From Tolypothrix tenuis PCC 7101 (lineage in GTDB: Bacteria; Cyanobacteriota; Cyanobacteriia; Cyanobacteriales; Nostocaceae), in contig NZ_AP018248.1 of assembly GCF_002368295.1 (NCBI RefSeq), positions 1,026,477-1,090,476 on the forward strand: a DNA stretch of 64,000 nucleotides, written 5' to 3'. The position numbers were made by a program, and so were the translations under genes. Shown here one piece after another: positions 41,609-50,187 of this stretch (the stretch's first letter is position 1; each line of letters begins with the position of its first letter). Below the pieces are notes generated by a model. The model was not told where the DNA came from, did not search any database, and saw only the letters and a list, made by a program, of their open reading frames with translations.

Positions 41609-41950
41609 ATGAGTGACACCAGCGTTAAGAAAGTAGACTCTACTAATTCCCCTAGAGGCAAACTCGGCCAAAAATATCTTGCATCTGGCAAGGCTGTGGC
41701 TATGCGGATTTGGGAAAACGAACAACCCAGCGAAGAAAAACCGCCAACTTCCCGCGAATATGAAACAGTTGGTTATGTAATTAACGGTCGTGCCGAGTTA
41801 CATATTGAAGGGCAAACAATTCTATTAGAACCAGGGAATTCTTGGGTAGTTCCTAAAGGATCAAGCCATACTTACAAAATTTTAGAACCATTTACTGCAG
41901 TGGAAGCGACTAGTCCGCCTGCTCAAGTTCACGGACGGGATGAGAATTAG
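41609..41950 (+). CDS. cupin domain protein
   Basis: A 113-residue single-domain cupin. The motif halves are YVINGRAELHIEGQTILLEPGNSW and VPKGSSHTYKILEPFTAVEATSPP, where the usual metal ligands are partly replaced (one clear His in SSHTY). It may bind a small ligand or metal or act as an accessory to the dehydrogenase it follows by only 6 bases. No membrane or signal sequence. It ends the plus-strand stress-type series; heptameric repeats GGGGATT follow immediately. Confidence 0.85.
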   Translation: MSDTSVKKVDSTNSPRGKLGQKYLASGKAVAMRIWENEQPSEEKPPTSREYETVGYVINGRAELHIEGQTILLEPGNSWVVPKGSSHTYKILEPFTAVEATSPPAQVHGRDEN

Positions 41951-42813
41951 GGATTGGGGATTGGGGATTGGGGAAGAAGGAGAAATAATTATTACCCTTT
42001 GTACAGACGCGATTAATCGCGTCTCTCCAACTCTTGACTCAGCACTGTACTCTACTTACTTTCATAAAAATTTAACCTCAGATCAACACAGATGCTCACC
42101 GATGAATTCACTGATTTATCGGTGTTTCTTTGTAGTTGCTTTTACTTTTGCTTTGTTCAGTCATTGATAAATAGACCTCTAACTTGGCTTTGGAAGCAGA
42201 ATAAAACCTTCAAAATGTCCCCCTATTTGTAGAGAGTTGGGGAACTAACTTTTTATGAGAATTAATATTGCGATCGCCTAAAATCTGCTGACAATATTCT
42301 GTTCAAATTACATACTTAAAACAACAACACCCAAGCTCTTACTAACTTAGTTATTTCCTCTCCTTTCTCAGAAATATTCAGGGTTGTACCGATTTAACTC
42401 ACGCTCACCGTGATATTCTAAAAATCAGTTACATAGCCCTCTTTTAGACTAATTTGAGGAAATGTAAGCGTTCGATTTGGGTGTTGTTGTCCGTTGACGA
42501 GACAGATATTTGAACAGTGGTTTTACCTCTTTACTTTGTTTAACTGTTGGATCTGCCAGGGAAGCTTCTTTCGCTTCAATTAATAAGTTATCACTCTTAG
42601 CTTAAGGAAATTACTATTGCAACTAATGTTTACTTGTATAGAAGTTTTTACTTGCATTATGTAAAGTAATTTGAATTAGAAGCCAGCCTTTCTTGAGGGA
42701 TTATATAACTCCAAAATTTTGGAAAAATTGAGCAATTTTAGTAAATTTGAATGAATTCAAATCTTAGAGAACAACTCACCGTAATAAATGCCTTGCCCAG
42801 GCTCAAGCCCTGA
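41951..42813. other. gene-poor region with a palindrome
   Basis: No credible gene. It holds GGGGATT heptamers (about 41952-41972), a CAGACGCGAT palindrome at 42005-42024, and otherwise unique AT-rich DNA. A small RNA could be hidden here but nothing supports one. Confidence 0.5.
42005..42024. repeat. AGACGCGAT palindrome, copy 3
   Basis: AGACGCGAT, TA, ATCGCGTCT: the same palindrome as 10360-10381 and 40342-40363. Confidence 0.8.
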
Positions 42814-43071
42814 CTACTTAGCGGTAAACTCGCTAATATGCAGCACCACTTCGCCATGATCTGGAATCCACGCTAACCACTCATGTTTAGAAACCGCACA
42901 CAATAACAGTGCTTCGTCAAAGCTATATGGATTAGGAAGTTGTAACAGCTTCACCCAGCGAGATGCACAAACCTGTTGTGATTGCTCTGGTGTATAAGGT
43001 TTACTGATACAATTCAAATTCTGCCTTTTAAATGGCACTGCAAAACTCGGTCTATCAAAATCTAGTTTCAT
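42814..43071 (-). CDS. small hypothetical protein (85 aa)
   Basis: I do not recognise it. The protein starts MKLDFDRPSFAVPFKRQNLN and ends HGEVVLHISEFTAK. It has several Trp and Cys residues (ASRWVKLLQL, EALLLCAVSKHEWLAWIPDHGE) and a balanced composition that looks like a real small folded protein. The WIPDHGE...L pattern suggests a conserved strand pair. The ATG at 43071 is standard, but its ribosome site is weak. It is isolated in a gene-poor stretch, so expression is unproven. Confidence 0.6.
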   Translation of the reverse strand: MKLDFDRPSFAVPFKRQNLNCISKPYTPEQSQQVCASRWVKLLQLPNPYSFDEALLLCAVSKHEWLAWIPDHGEVVLHISEFTAK

Positions 43072-44103
43072 GGCTAATGGGTTAGTGGCAAATTAATTCT
43101 GTATCTAACAATACAAAATTGATATTACTTTTGAAAAGTAAACTTCTTATAACTTTACGTTGTACTAATGTAAGTTTGTGCTGCTGTTGCAAATGCTAGA
43201 GGAGTTTGAGACATCGATTTTACGTAAGCGATCGCATCTCCTCCCCTTCCATCACAAATGCAACTATCCCTACTTTTCCCAATGCCCAATGCCCAATTAC
43301 TCATCTGTAGGTTCTGTTACGTTTTCCCCCAACTGATAAAGGTAGAATTCATTTAACCAAAGTTTGATGGAGTAAAAACAGCAGCAGAGAGAACAGCTAA
43401 GTTTTGGGAGTAGACATCAAAAGAAAGTTGTTTTTTTTGGTAAATATAGCAACAAAATCTGCTCAATAGTTAACTAGAAACATTAAGGAAAATGTGATGT
43501 TAGGAACACCCTATTTTGATATAGCAGTTATGATTCATAATTGAAATCTACTGCAAAGTTAATCAACTAGCTGGATAAGTTCAGATCACATAAATCTCAA
43601 TTATTCATAAAAGGTAGGGTAATTTACTGGTTGAGTTCAATTAATAATATCGAGCAGCATCATGCCAGTAATTCTGTCTTAGCTTGAGTGAATTTCTACT
43701 TTATAACCATCACACTTCACCGCATCCACTTAAATTGCGGCAAGCAAGTCGCTCCTTCAAAATTCAAATTTCGACAACATTTTATTCCAGGCTTTTGCGC
43801 TCTTTAGTCAAGGCAAAGCTATCATTTATCAGTAAATAGAATAAATTACTGGAAGAAAAGCTGGCTGCCTACTAAAAACCCGCTTTAATTAGTTGTCTAC
43901 CTCATTAATTATGTTGGTTGTTTTTTCAATTAAGGAATCGCTTCCTCAAGAAAAATTTTAACCAGCATAATTCATCTGACAAAATATCGTTCTTTATCGC
44001 CTTGTTTTTGATGATTTTGTATTCAGTACTGACCTAAGTACTATTTATCAAGTTATTCAATCATCAAAACTAACGTCATAAAGTACCAATTTAATGGCGC
44101 TTA
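43072..44103. other. 1 kb AT-rich gene-poor region
   Basis: No open frame with protein-like character on either strand. Only scattered short repeats are visible (AATGCCCAATGCCCAAT at about 43279). It precedes the nested mobile elements upstream of devB. Confidence 0.55.
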
Positions 44104-44472
44104 ATACCAATTCCCAAAAATTCGGCATCAAATACAGCAGATTGCAATTTGGTGAGGTACAGATAATTGTCAGGGCACAGCAGTGCCCATTGGTGTCAAC
44201 TTAAGGTGAAACCCGCTTGGAGAAAAGGTTCTGCCCTCACCCCCAGCCCCTCTCCCACCAGGAGGGGAGCAAGAGATTTAATTCCCCTTCTCCAGGGGGA
44301 GAAGGGGCGAGGGGATGAGGGCGAGGGTTTTTGTACAACACGCGCCGTATATAGCTTTTAGCTTAAGTTGACACATATGAGCAGTGCCGTGCCCCGAAGC
44401 GCGAACCTCATTTACTTGAAATACGCTGTAAATAAAATTTGATGTTCTTAATTACGAATTACGAATTGGTAT
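44104..44472. mobile_element. ATACCAATT-ended MITE-like repeat, copy 2 (interrupted)
   Basis: ATACCAATT at 44104-44112 and AATTGGTAT at 44464-44472 form inverted ends, as in 28787-28891 and 60646-60734. The element contains the second MITE (44188-44379) plus its 9-bp target duplication, so the original element was about 168 bases. Its centre was a hairpin GGGCAC...GTGCCC. Confidence 0.6.
44188..44379. mobile_element. 192-bp MITE with 9-bp target duplication
   Basis: Terminal inverted repeats CATTGGTGTCAACTTAAG and CTTAAGTTGACACATATG match over 16 of 18 positions (13 perfect). Both sides are flanked by AGCAGTGCC (44179-44187 and 44380-44388). Removing the element and one copy restores GGGCACAGCAGTGCCGTGCC, a perfect hairpin arm pair. 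The interior is C/G-rich with its own imperfect inverted repeat (CCCCAGCCCCTCTCCC and GAGAAGGGGCGAGGGG). It has no credible gene; the open frame across it is an artefact. Confidence 0.8.
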
Positions 44473-44523
44473 AACTCGCTTTTCACTTCTATCAGCAAAA
44501 TTCAGATAAACGGGCAATATATC

Positions 44524-45942
44524 ATGTCAAGGGTGACTGAGAAGCCAAAGTCAAGGGAACAGCCGCTCGATCAACCTAAGGTTTTATGGAGCATAGCTGT
44601 GGCCCTACCGATAGTAATCGCTGCTGGTGTACTAGGTACAGCTAAAGTTGAACAGTTGAGAAAGTTAGCTTCATCTGTACCCATTAGACCGATGGCGAAT
44701 ACTGTTACTGCTGTCGGTCATATTGAACCACGCGGAGATGTAATTAAGCTATCTGCGCCAATGGGGGGAATGCAGGCTTCGTCGCGAGTCCAAAAACTGC
44801 TCATTAAAGAAGGCGACAAAGTAAAACAAGGTCAAGTATTAGCAGTTTTGGATAATCACGATACCCAATTAGCTGCATTAGAAGAAGCAAAAGCAAAATT
44901 GCAAGAATCCCGTGCTAATTTAGCGCAAGTTAGAGCAGGTTCACCTAGAGATATTCAAGCCCAAAATTCTGTAATTGCTCGTTTAGAAGCTCAGTTACGT
45001 GGGGAAAGAGATGCACAGCAAGCAACGATCGCGCGCATTGCAGCTCAGTTAAGTGGCGAAAAAATCGCCCAACAAGCAATGGTTAACCGCCTAGAAGCTG
45101 AACTCAGCGGACAAAAAGATACTTTAAGAGCCACCCTCACACGTATTAAAGCTGAACAGCAGAATGCTCAAGTTGATGCTCAACGTTATGAGATGTTGTA
45201 TAGAGAAGGTGCAATTTCCCAGCAAGAGCGAGATAGAAGACGCTTGAGCGCGGTTACTAGCAATCAGCAGGTGGTGGAAAGCCAAGCAAGTCTCAAACAA
45301 GCGATCGCCACAATCAAACAACAGATTGCAGAAGCGAGAGCGAATCAAGTCAAAACTTTATCGACTTTACAACAGCAGCTTGTAGAAGCGAAAGTTAACC
45401 GCGATAAAACTGTAGCTACTTTGCAAAGACAAATCGACGAAGAACGAGCCAAATTCAAGCGATTGCTAGAGGTGAGTCCTACTGATGTGCAAATGGCGCA
45501 GGCTCAAGTGAGTAATGCGATCGCAATGGTGAGAAAAGCTGAAGCAGAACTGAAATTGAGCTATGTGAGAGCGCCTATTGATGGTGAAATTTTAAAAGTT
45601 CACACCAAATCAGGAGAAGCCATCACCCAAATGGGAATTGCGGAAATTGGACAAACCGATCAAATGTTTGTCATTGCTGAAGTAGCAGAAGACAGTATTG
45701 GTAGAGTGCGTCTTGGACAAACTGCAACTATATCTAGTGATAATGGAGCCTTTGCTGGCGAACTTAAGGGAACTGTGACGGAAATTGGCAGAAAAATCGG
45801 TAAGAAAGATGTCTTGAATACAGATCCAGCCGCCGATGTAGATGCCAGAGTTATAGAAGTGAAAATTGCGATCGCGCCAGAAGATAGTACCAAAGTTGCA
45901 GGTTTAACCTACGCTAAGGTTGTTGTAGAAATTAATAATTAA
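44524..45942 (+). CDS. devB: DevB-type membrane fusion protein of a glycolipid exporter
   Basis: A 472-residue HlyD-family periplasmic adaptor. One N-terminal membrane helix (about 24-43) anchors it. A lipoyl-like half (VTAVGHIEPRGDVIKLSAP, KVKQGQVLAVLDN) is followed by a long alpha-helical coiled-coil hairpin (about 115-330, Gln/Ala/Glu-rich) and the returning lipoyl and beta-barrel segments (LSYVRAPIDGEILKVHTKSGEAI, GQTATISSD). DevB links the DevCA inner-membrane ABC pump to TolC (HgdD) for export of heterocyst envelope glycolipids. The order devB-devC-devA supports the name, but cyanobacteria carry several such operons, so the cargo is not certain. No GTA-N8-TAC NtcA site is evident upstream by eye. 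Confidence 0.9.
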   Translation: MSRVTEKPKSREQPLDQPKVLWSIAVALPIVIAAGVLGTAKVEQLRKLASSVPIRPMANTVTAVGHIEPRGDVIKLSAPMGGMQASSRVQKLLIKEGDKVKQGQVLAVLDNHDTQLAALEEAKAKLQESRANLAQVRAGSPRDIQAQNSVIARLEAQLRGERDAQQATIARIAAQLSGEKIAQQAMVNRLEAELSGQKDTLRATLTRIKAEQQNAQVDAQRYEMLYREGAISQQERDRRRLSAVTSNQQVVESQASLKQAIATIKQQIAEARANQVKTLSTLQQQLVEAKVNRDKTVATLQRQIDEERAKFKRLLEVSPTDVQMAQAQVSNAIAMVRKAEAELKLSYVRAPIDGEILKVHTKSGEAITQMGIAEIGQTDQMFVIAEVAEDSIGRVRLGQTATISSDNGAFAGELKGTVTEIGRKIGKKDVLNTDPAADVDARVIEVKIAIAPEDSTKVAGLTYAKVVVEINN

Positions 45943-46138
45943 ATAGTTTTCATGGTCAAGGGTTGCTGTTAGTTATTAGCTGATTTAGCTAATCATAATG
46001 TGCTGGATTGCCCATATTTTTTGAGTTAAATCTTATCTCATCTGATTACTCTATGGTAGTTATTCAATACCATATCCTGAGTTTGCTGGAAAAGGCTTAG
46101 GTCTATTTCCTAATTGAAAAATTCATCTTATATGGCTA

Positions 46139-47335
46139 ATGATTGCTGAAAAAATTGCTAACTTCTTATCTACCTATTTAATGAATAAAAAAATTCCTTT
46201 ATCATGGCTACAATTGACGCGGGAAAAAACCCGTTTGGCTGTAGCTTTGGCAGGAATTGGATTTGCCGATATTTTAATGTTTATGCAACTTGGTTTCCGA
46301 GATGCTTTGTACTATAGTAACGTCCGTTTACATAGCAGCTTGGAAGGCGACATTGTTTTAATTAATAGTCAGTCTAATGCTATCTTGTCGATGAGGAGTT
46401 TTTCTCAACGACGTTTATATAAAGCTTTAGATTTACCAGCAGTTCAATCAGTACATCCTATCTATTTAGATTACACAGCCTGGAGAAATCCGGAGACAGG
46501 TCGCCCTCGGAGTATTTTGATATTTGGTTTTAACCCGGAAGTTAATATTTTTAACTTACCGGGAATGGTAGAAAATTTAGATAAACTTAAACTCCCTGAT
46601 GTAGTTTTATATGACCGTTCTTCTCGGGTAGAGTATGGGCCAATTGCTGCTGATTTTGAGCAAGGTAAAAATGTCACAGCAGAAGTGAGAAGACGACGGA
46701 TTAAAGTAGTAGGTCTATTTACTTTAGGCGCATCTTTCGGTGCTGATGGTAATTTAATTACTAGCGATGTTAACTTTTTGCGAATATTTAATAATCGCCA
46801 GCGCGGTTTAATTGATATTGGGGTAATCAAGCTCAAGCCTGGTGCAGATGCGAATGTAGTTACTCAAGAATTAAGAAACTATTTACCTCAAGATGTTAAT
46901 GTTTTAACCAAGCAACAATTTATCGATTTTGAGCGTAATTACTGGGCAAGTAGTACTGCGATTGGTTTTATTTTTACTTTAGGGACAATTATGGGCTTTA
47001 TTGTGGGCACTGTAATTGTTTACCAAATTCTATATACTGAAGTTGCCGATCACTTGGCGGAATATGCGACATTAAAGGCAATAGGTTATACCCAAAACTA
47101 TTTATTAACAGTCATTCTGCAAGAAGCTTTTTTATTAGCAGTTATTGGCTTTATACCTGGATTTACCTTTGCATTATTTATGTATTCTACGGCTAGAAAC
47201 GCTACATTACTACCAGTTTTCATGAGCCTTGAGCGTGCTATTTTAGTACTATTTTTAACAATAGTAATGTGCTTCTTTTCGGGTGCGATCGCAGTGCGTA
47301 AGTTACGTTCAGCCGACCCTGCTGATATCTTTTAA
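46139..47335 (+). CDS. devC: DevC-type ABC transporter permease
   Basis: A 398-residue permease of the MacB/FtsX-like class. An N-terminal membrane helix (about 33-52: LAVALAGIGFADILMFMQLGF) precedes a large periplasmic domain (about 60-270). Three C-terminal helices follow: IGFIFTLGTIMGFIVGTVIVY, then AFLLAVIGFIPGFTFALFMY and AILVLFLTIVMCFFSGAIAV. KLRSADPADIF ends it, as in DevC. It is the membrane part of DevBCA. It follows devB after 196 bases, a rather long gap that may contain its own signals. Confidence 0.93.
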   Translation: MIAEKIANFLSTYLMNKKIPLSWLQLTREKTRLAVALAGIGFADILMFMQLGFRDALYYSNVRLHSSLEGDIVLINSQSNAILSMRSFSQRRLYKALDLPAVQSVHPIYLDYTAWRNPETGRPRSILIFGFNPEVNIFNLPGMVENLDKLKLPDVVLYDRSSRVEYGPIAADFEQGKNVTAEVRRRRIKVVGLFTLGASFGADGNLITSDVNFLRIFNNRQRGLIDIGVIKLKPGADANVVTQELRNYLPQDVNVLTKQQFIDFERNYWASSTAIGFIFTLGTIMGFIVGTVIVYQILYTEVADHLAEYATLKAIGYTQNYLLTVILQEAFLLAVIGFIPGFTFALFMYSTARNATLLPVFMSLERAILVLFLTIVMCFFSGAIAVRKLRSADPADIF

Positions 47336-47497
47336 TCAATTAAATATTGGCTGTATAAATTTAGAAGTTTTTCAATACTAAAATCATTATAAATGCTCAA
47401 TACTTATCAAAAATACTATTTTATAATCGATGATTAATAACTTATTTTGTTACTTACAGTTACCTTCGTAAACTCTTAACATCCAGCTACCCACATT

Positions 47498-48235
47498 ATG
47501 ATGCGACAAGAACCTGTAATTGCTATTAAAAATCTCAATCATTACTATGGTAGAGGCGCACTGAAAAGACAGATTTTATTTGATATTAATCTAGAAATTT
47601 ATGCTGGTGAAATTGTGATTATGACCGGGCCATCAGGTTCAGGTAAAACTACATTACTGAGTTTGATTGGTGGGCTACGTTCTGTACAAGAAGGTAGCTT
47701 AAAATTTCTCAGTGAAGAATTATTAGGTGCCAGTCAAAATCAGTTAGTCCAAGTCCGCCGGAAAATAGGTTATATTTTCCAAGCTCATAATTTGCTAGGA
47801 TTTTTAACCGCTAGACAAAATGTACAAATGGCGGTAGAGCTAAATGACGCAGTTGCCCAAAGCGAAGCAATTGCTAAATCAGAAGCAATGCTGACAGCAG
47901 TTGGGTTACAAGAGAGAATTAATTACTATCCAGACAATCTTTCTGGTGGTCAAAAACAAAGAATTGCGATCGCTCGCGCCTTGGTGAATCATCCTCCCCT
48001 CGTACTAGCAGACGAACCAACAGCAGCTTTAGACAAACAATCCGGACGGGATGTTGTAGAAATCATGCAACGCCTTGCCAAAGACCAAGGAACGTCTATT
48101 TTGTTGGTTACACATGACAACCGCATTTTAGATATAGCCGATCGCATTGTCGAAATGGAAGATGGGCTTTTGGCGCGCGATTCTCAAAGTGTAGTCAGCC
48201 ATTACGATTCTGGCGTGAGAAATCAGAATTCATAA
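47498..48235 (+). CDS. devA: DevA-type ABC transporter ATP-binding protein
   Basis: A 245-residue ATPase. Walker A is GPSGSGKTT (44-52), the Q-loop region GYIFQAHNLL, signature LSGGQ (148-152), Walker B VLADEP (169-174) and the switch His in LVTHD. It belongs to the LolD/MacB-like group that powers export through DevC and DevB. It is the third gene of the operon, 162 bases after devC. The length equals that of known DevA proteins. It ends 27 bases before the stop of the convergent membrane-protein gene. Confidence 0.94.
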   Translation: MMRQEPVIAIKNLNHYYGRGALKRQILFDINLEIYAGEIVIMTGPSGSGKTTLLSLIGGLRSVQEGSLKFLSEELLGASQNQLVQVRRKIGYIFQAHNLLGFLTARQNVQMAVELNDAVAQSEAIAKSEAMLTAVGLQERINYYPDNLSGGQKQRIAIARALVNHPPLVLADEPTAALDKQSGRDVVEIMQRLAKDQGTSILLVTHDNRILDIADRIVEMEDGLLARDSQSVVSHYDSGVRNQNS

Positions 48236-48262
48236 AGTGGAAAGAGCTGCACCCTACAATAC

Positions 48263-49096
48263 TTAATGATTGTTAGCGTGACCTGATTGTTTAGCTACAG
48301 GCTGCTGCGGCACATTCTTACCAGGAGTAGCTTGACGGCTAGTACGGAAAGAGACATTGACACCATCATTTGATTGCTCTAGTACTAACAAAGGAGTAGG
48401 TTTAGCCTTCTGATCCCAATGCATATTAGCAATCCGTCCTTGAATTGTCGGTTGCCAAGTATCTTCATCATCTGTGGGGCTAAGGTAAGTTTCGATACAA
48501 TCAATAATCTGGCTAATAGTGGCAGAAGTCGCTTGTGTTGGTAACTTCATTAAGCGAATTTGCACGCGAAATAGTACTCGCTTCGCCATGTTTGGTGGAG
48601 TACCAGTTTCATATTCAACATCAAAAGTTTCATCAACTTGCCGTCCGGTACTAGTGGCAATCCCTACAGATCCTTGTTGGGATTGATTGGGACGTAGAGC
48701 TTGAGAAATTTTTTCTTTAACTTGGATTTTAATTTGATTAACGATCGCAAAATGAAATACCTCTTCTGCCATCCGCATCCGCAGATAATCTAAGTTGAAA
48801 TCGCGGGAGTTAACCAAATCGGGATTTGTTTCCATTTTGCGAATGGTTTCTAGCGCCAGCTTAAACTTTTTCTCTAGTTCTCGGGTGCGGAATTGTTCAA
48901 ACCTGAGTTTTTTATCTAGTTGAGTCTTCAGGAATTTGCCATAGGCAACTAAAGCAATCACTGCTAACAACAGTCCTCCAGAAGTAAACATGAATATAGG
49001 AGCAGGAGGGCTTTGTGGGGTTTTTGATGGTACTTCTTGGGTTGTCTTTTTAGCTTTTCCCGCTGAAGTTTGGGCTGCAAAAATCAAATTGTACAT
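48263..49096 (-). CDS. single-TM coiled-coil protein of unknown function
   Basis: A 277-residue protein with a Pro/Lys-rich N-terminus, one membrane helix (about 36-55: FTSGGLLLAVIALVAYGKFL), and a charged helix (about 56-90: LDKKLRFEQFRTRELEKKFKLALETIRKME). A C-terminal domain (about 90-260) follows with VDETFDVEYETG and a Q/H/N-rich tail. I know of no assigned function. The ATG at 49096 is chosen; an in-frame TTG at 49141 would extend it by 15 residues. Divergent from the HAD gene by 104 bases; the two may share a promoter region. Confidence 0.75.
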   Translation of the reverse strand: MYNLIFAAQTSAGKAKKTTQEVPSKTPQSPPAPIFMFTSGGLLLAVIALVAYGKFLKTQLDKKLRFEQFRTRELEKKFKLALETIRKMETNPDLVNSRDFNLDYLRMRMAEEVFHFAIVNQIKIQVKEKISQALRPNQSQQGSVGIATSTGRQVDETFDVEYETGTPPNMAKRVLFRVQIRLMKLPTQATSATISQIIDCIETYLSPTDDEDTWQPTIQGRIANMHWDQKAKPTPLLVLEQSNDGVNVSFRTSRQATPGKNVPQQPVAKQSGHANNH

Positions 49097-49200
49097 GATT
49101 GGCAAACTGCTAAACTTAATTCCTGATGCTAGAGTGCCCAAATTTTGTATGCTAATTTGCGGTATTATTACTATTTTTTATTACTTTGACTAAATCGTAT

Positions 49201-50034
49201 ATGTACACACACCTTAGCCCTGATGATAAAGGTTTCATAAATCTCTTACCTTTGTTTGAAGCCAACTCAAGTTGTTGGCAGAAGATTCAACTGGTTGCTA
49301 CAGATATGGATGGCACCTTGACCAAAAAAGGCAAATTTACCAGTAACCTTTTGCAAGCTTTAGAAAATTTAGCAGCAGCAAATATTAAAGTGCTAATTGT
49401 TACTGGGCGCTCTGCCGGATGGGTGAGTGGACTCAGTAGCTTAATGCCTGTAGCGGGTGCGATCGCAGAAAACGGCGGTTTATTCTATTCTTCAGGGAGC
49501 GATCGCCCAATCAGCTTAACACCTATTCCTGACTTAGCCAGCCATCGTCAAAATTTAGCTGCGGCTTTTGAGCAATTACAAAATCAGTTTCCACAAATCC
49601 GAGAATCTACTGATAATCGCTTTCGCATTACCGATTGGACTTTTGATGTCGCATCCTTAAATACCACAGAATTACAAACCCTGAGTCATTTATGTGAAGA
49701 AATGGGATGGGGATTTACTTACAGTAATGTTCAGTGTCATATTAAACCGCAAACTCAAGATAAAGCTGTAGGTTTGTTGCAAGTATTACAGAAAAATTGG
49801 CCGCAATATTCTTCAGATCAAATTGTGACAGTGGGCGATAGTCCTAATGATGAAAGCTTATTTGATCGGCGTTATTTTCCCATCTCTGTAGGTGTAGCGA
49901 ATGTATTAGAATATGCCAACCAATTAAAGTATCAGCCTGCTTATGTAACTAGCACTGCGGAAGGGGAAGGATTTTGTGAGTTATCAAATTATCTTTTGCG
50001 CGGTGTAATGAATACAACCCCAATAAATTTATAG
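49201..50034 (+). CDS. HAD-IIB family hydrolase (phosphatase)
   Basis: A 277-residue Cof-type HAD phosphatase. Motif I is DMDGTL (Asp35, Asp37), motif II IVTGRS, a C2B cap spans about 85-195, and motif IV is GDSPNDESLF. Relatives dephosphorylate sugar phosphates, mannosylglycerate or sucrose-type compounds; the substrate cannot be chosen here. The ATG at 49201 is used; an upstream TTG (49186) is less likely. It is followed by about 150 bases of AT-rich spacer. Confidence 0.9.
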   Translation: MYTHLSPDDKGFINLLPLFEANSSCWQKIQLVATDMDGTLTKKGKFTSNLLQALENLAAANIKVLIVTGRSAGWVSGLSSLMPVAGAIAENGGLFYSSGSDRPISLTPIPDLASHRQNLAAAFEQLQNQFPQIRESTDNRFRITDWTFDVASLNTTELQTLSHLCEEMGWGFTYSNVQCHIKPQTQDKAVGLLQVLQKNWPQYSSDQIVTVGDSPNDESLFDRRYFPISVGVANVLEYANQLKYQPAYVTSTAEGEGFCELSNYLLRGVMNTTPINL

Positions 50035-50187
50035 TTCACTTCATTTGAGTACTTTTCAGTACGCTCTTGGCTGAGTATGCGTAACAATTTATAACATTGG
50101 CTACTTAGTATCTTGCTTTATTTATAGTACAATAGTACCAAGTAACGCAAAAACCTATAATTGATAACTGTAGGTTCACGGAAAGTT

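Noticed and set aside
44167..44361. Plus-strand open frame of 64 residues
   Set aside because: It lies almost wholly within the 192-bp MITE and reads low-complexity SPSPTRRG-type sequence; explained by the repeat.
44400..44523. NtcA-type site GTA-N8-TAC before devB
   Set aside because: Expected from known dev operons, but no match with correct spacing was found by eye.
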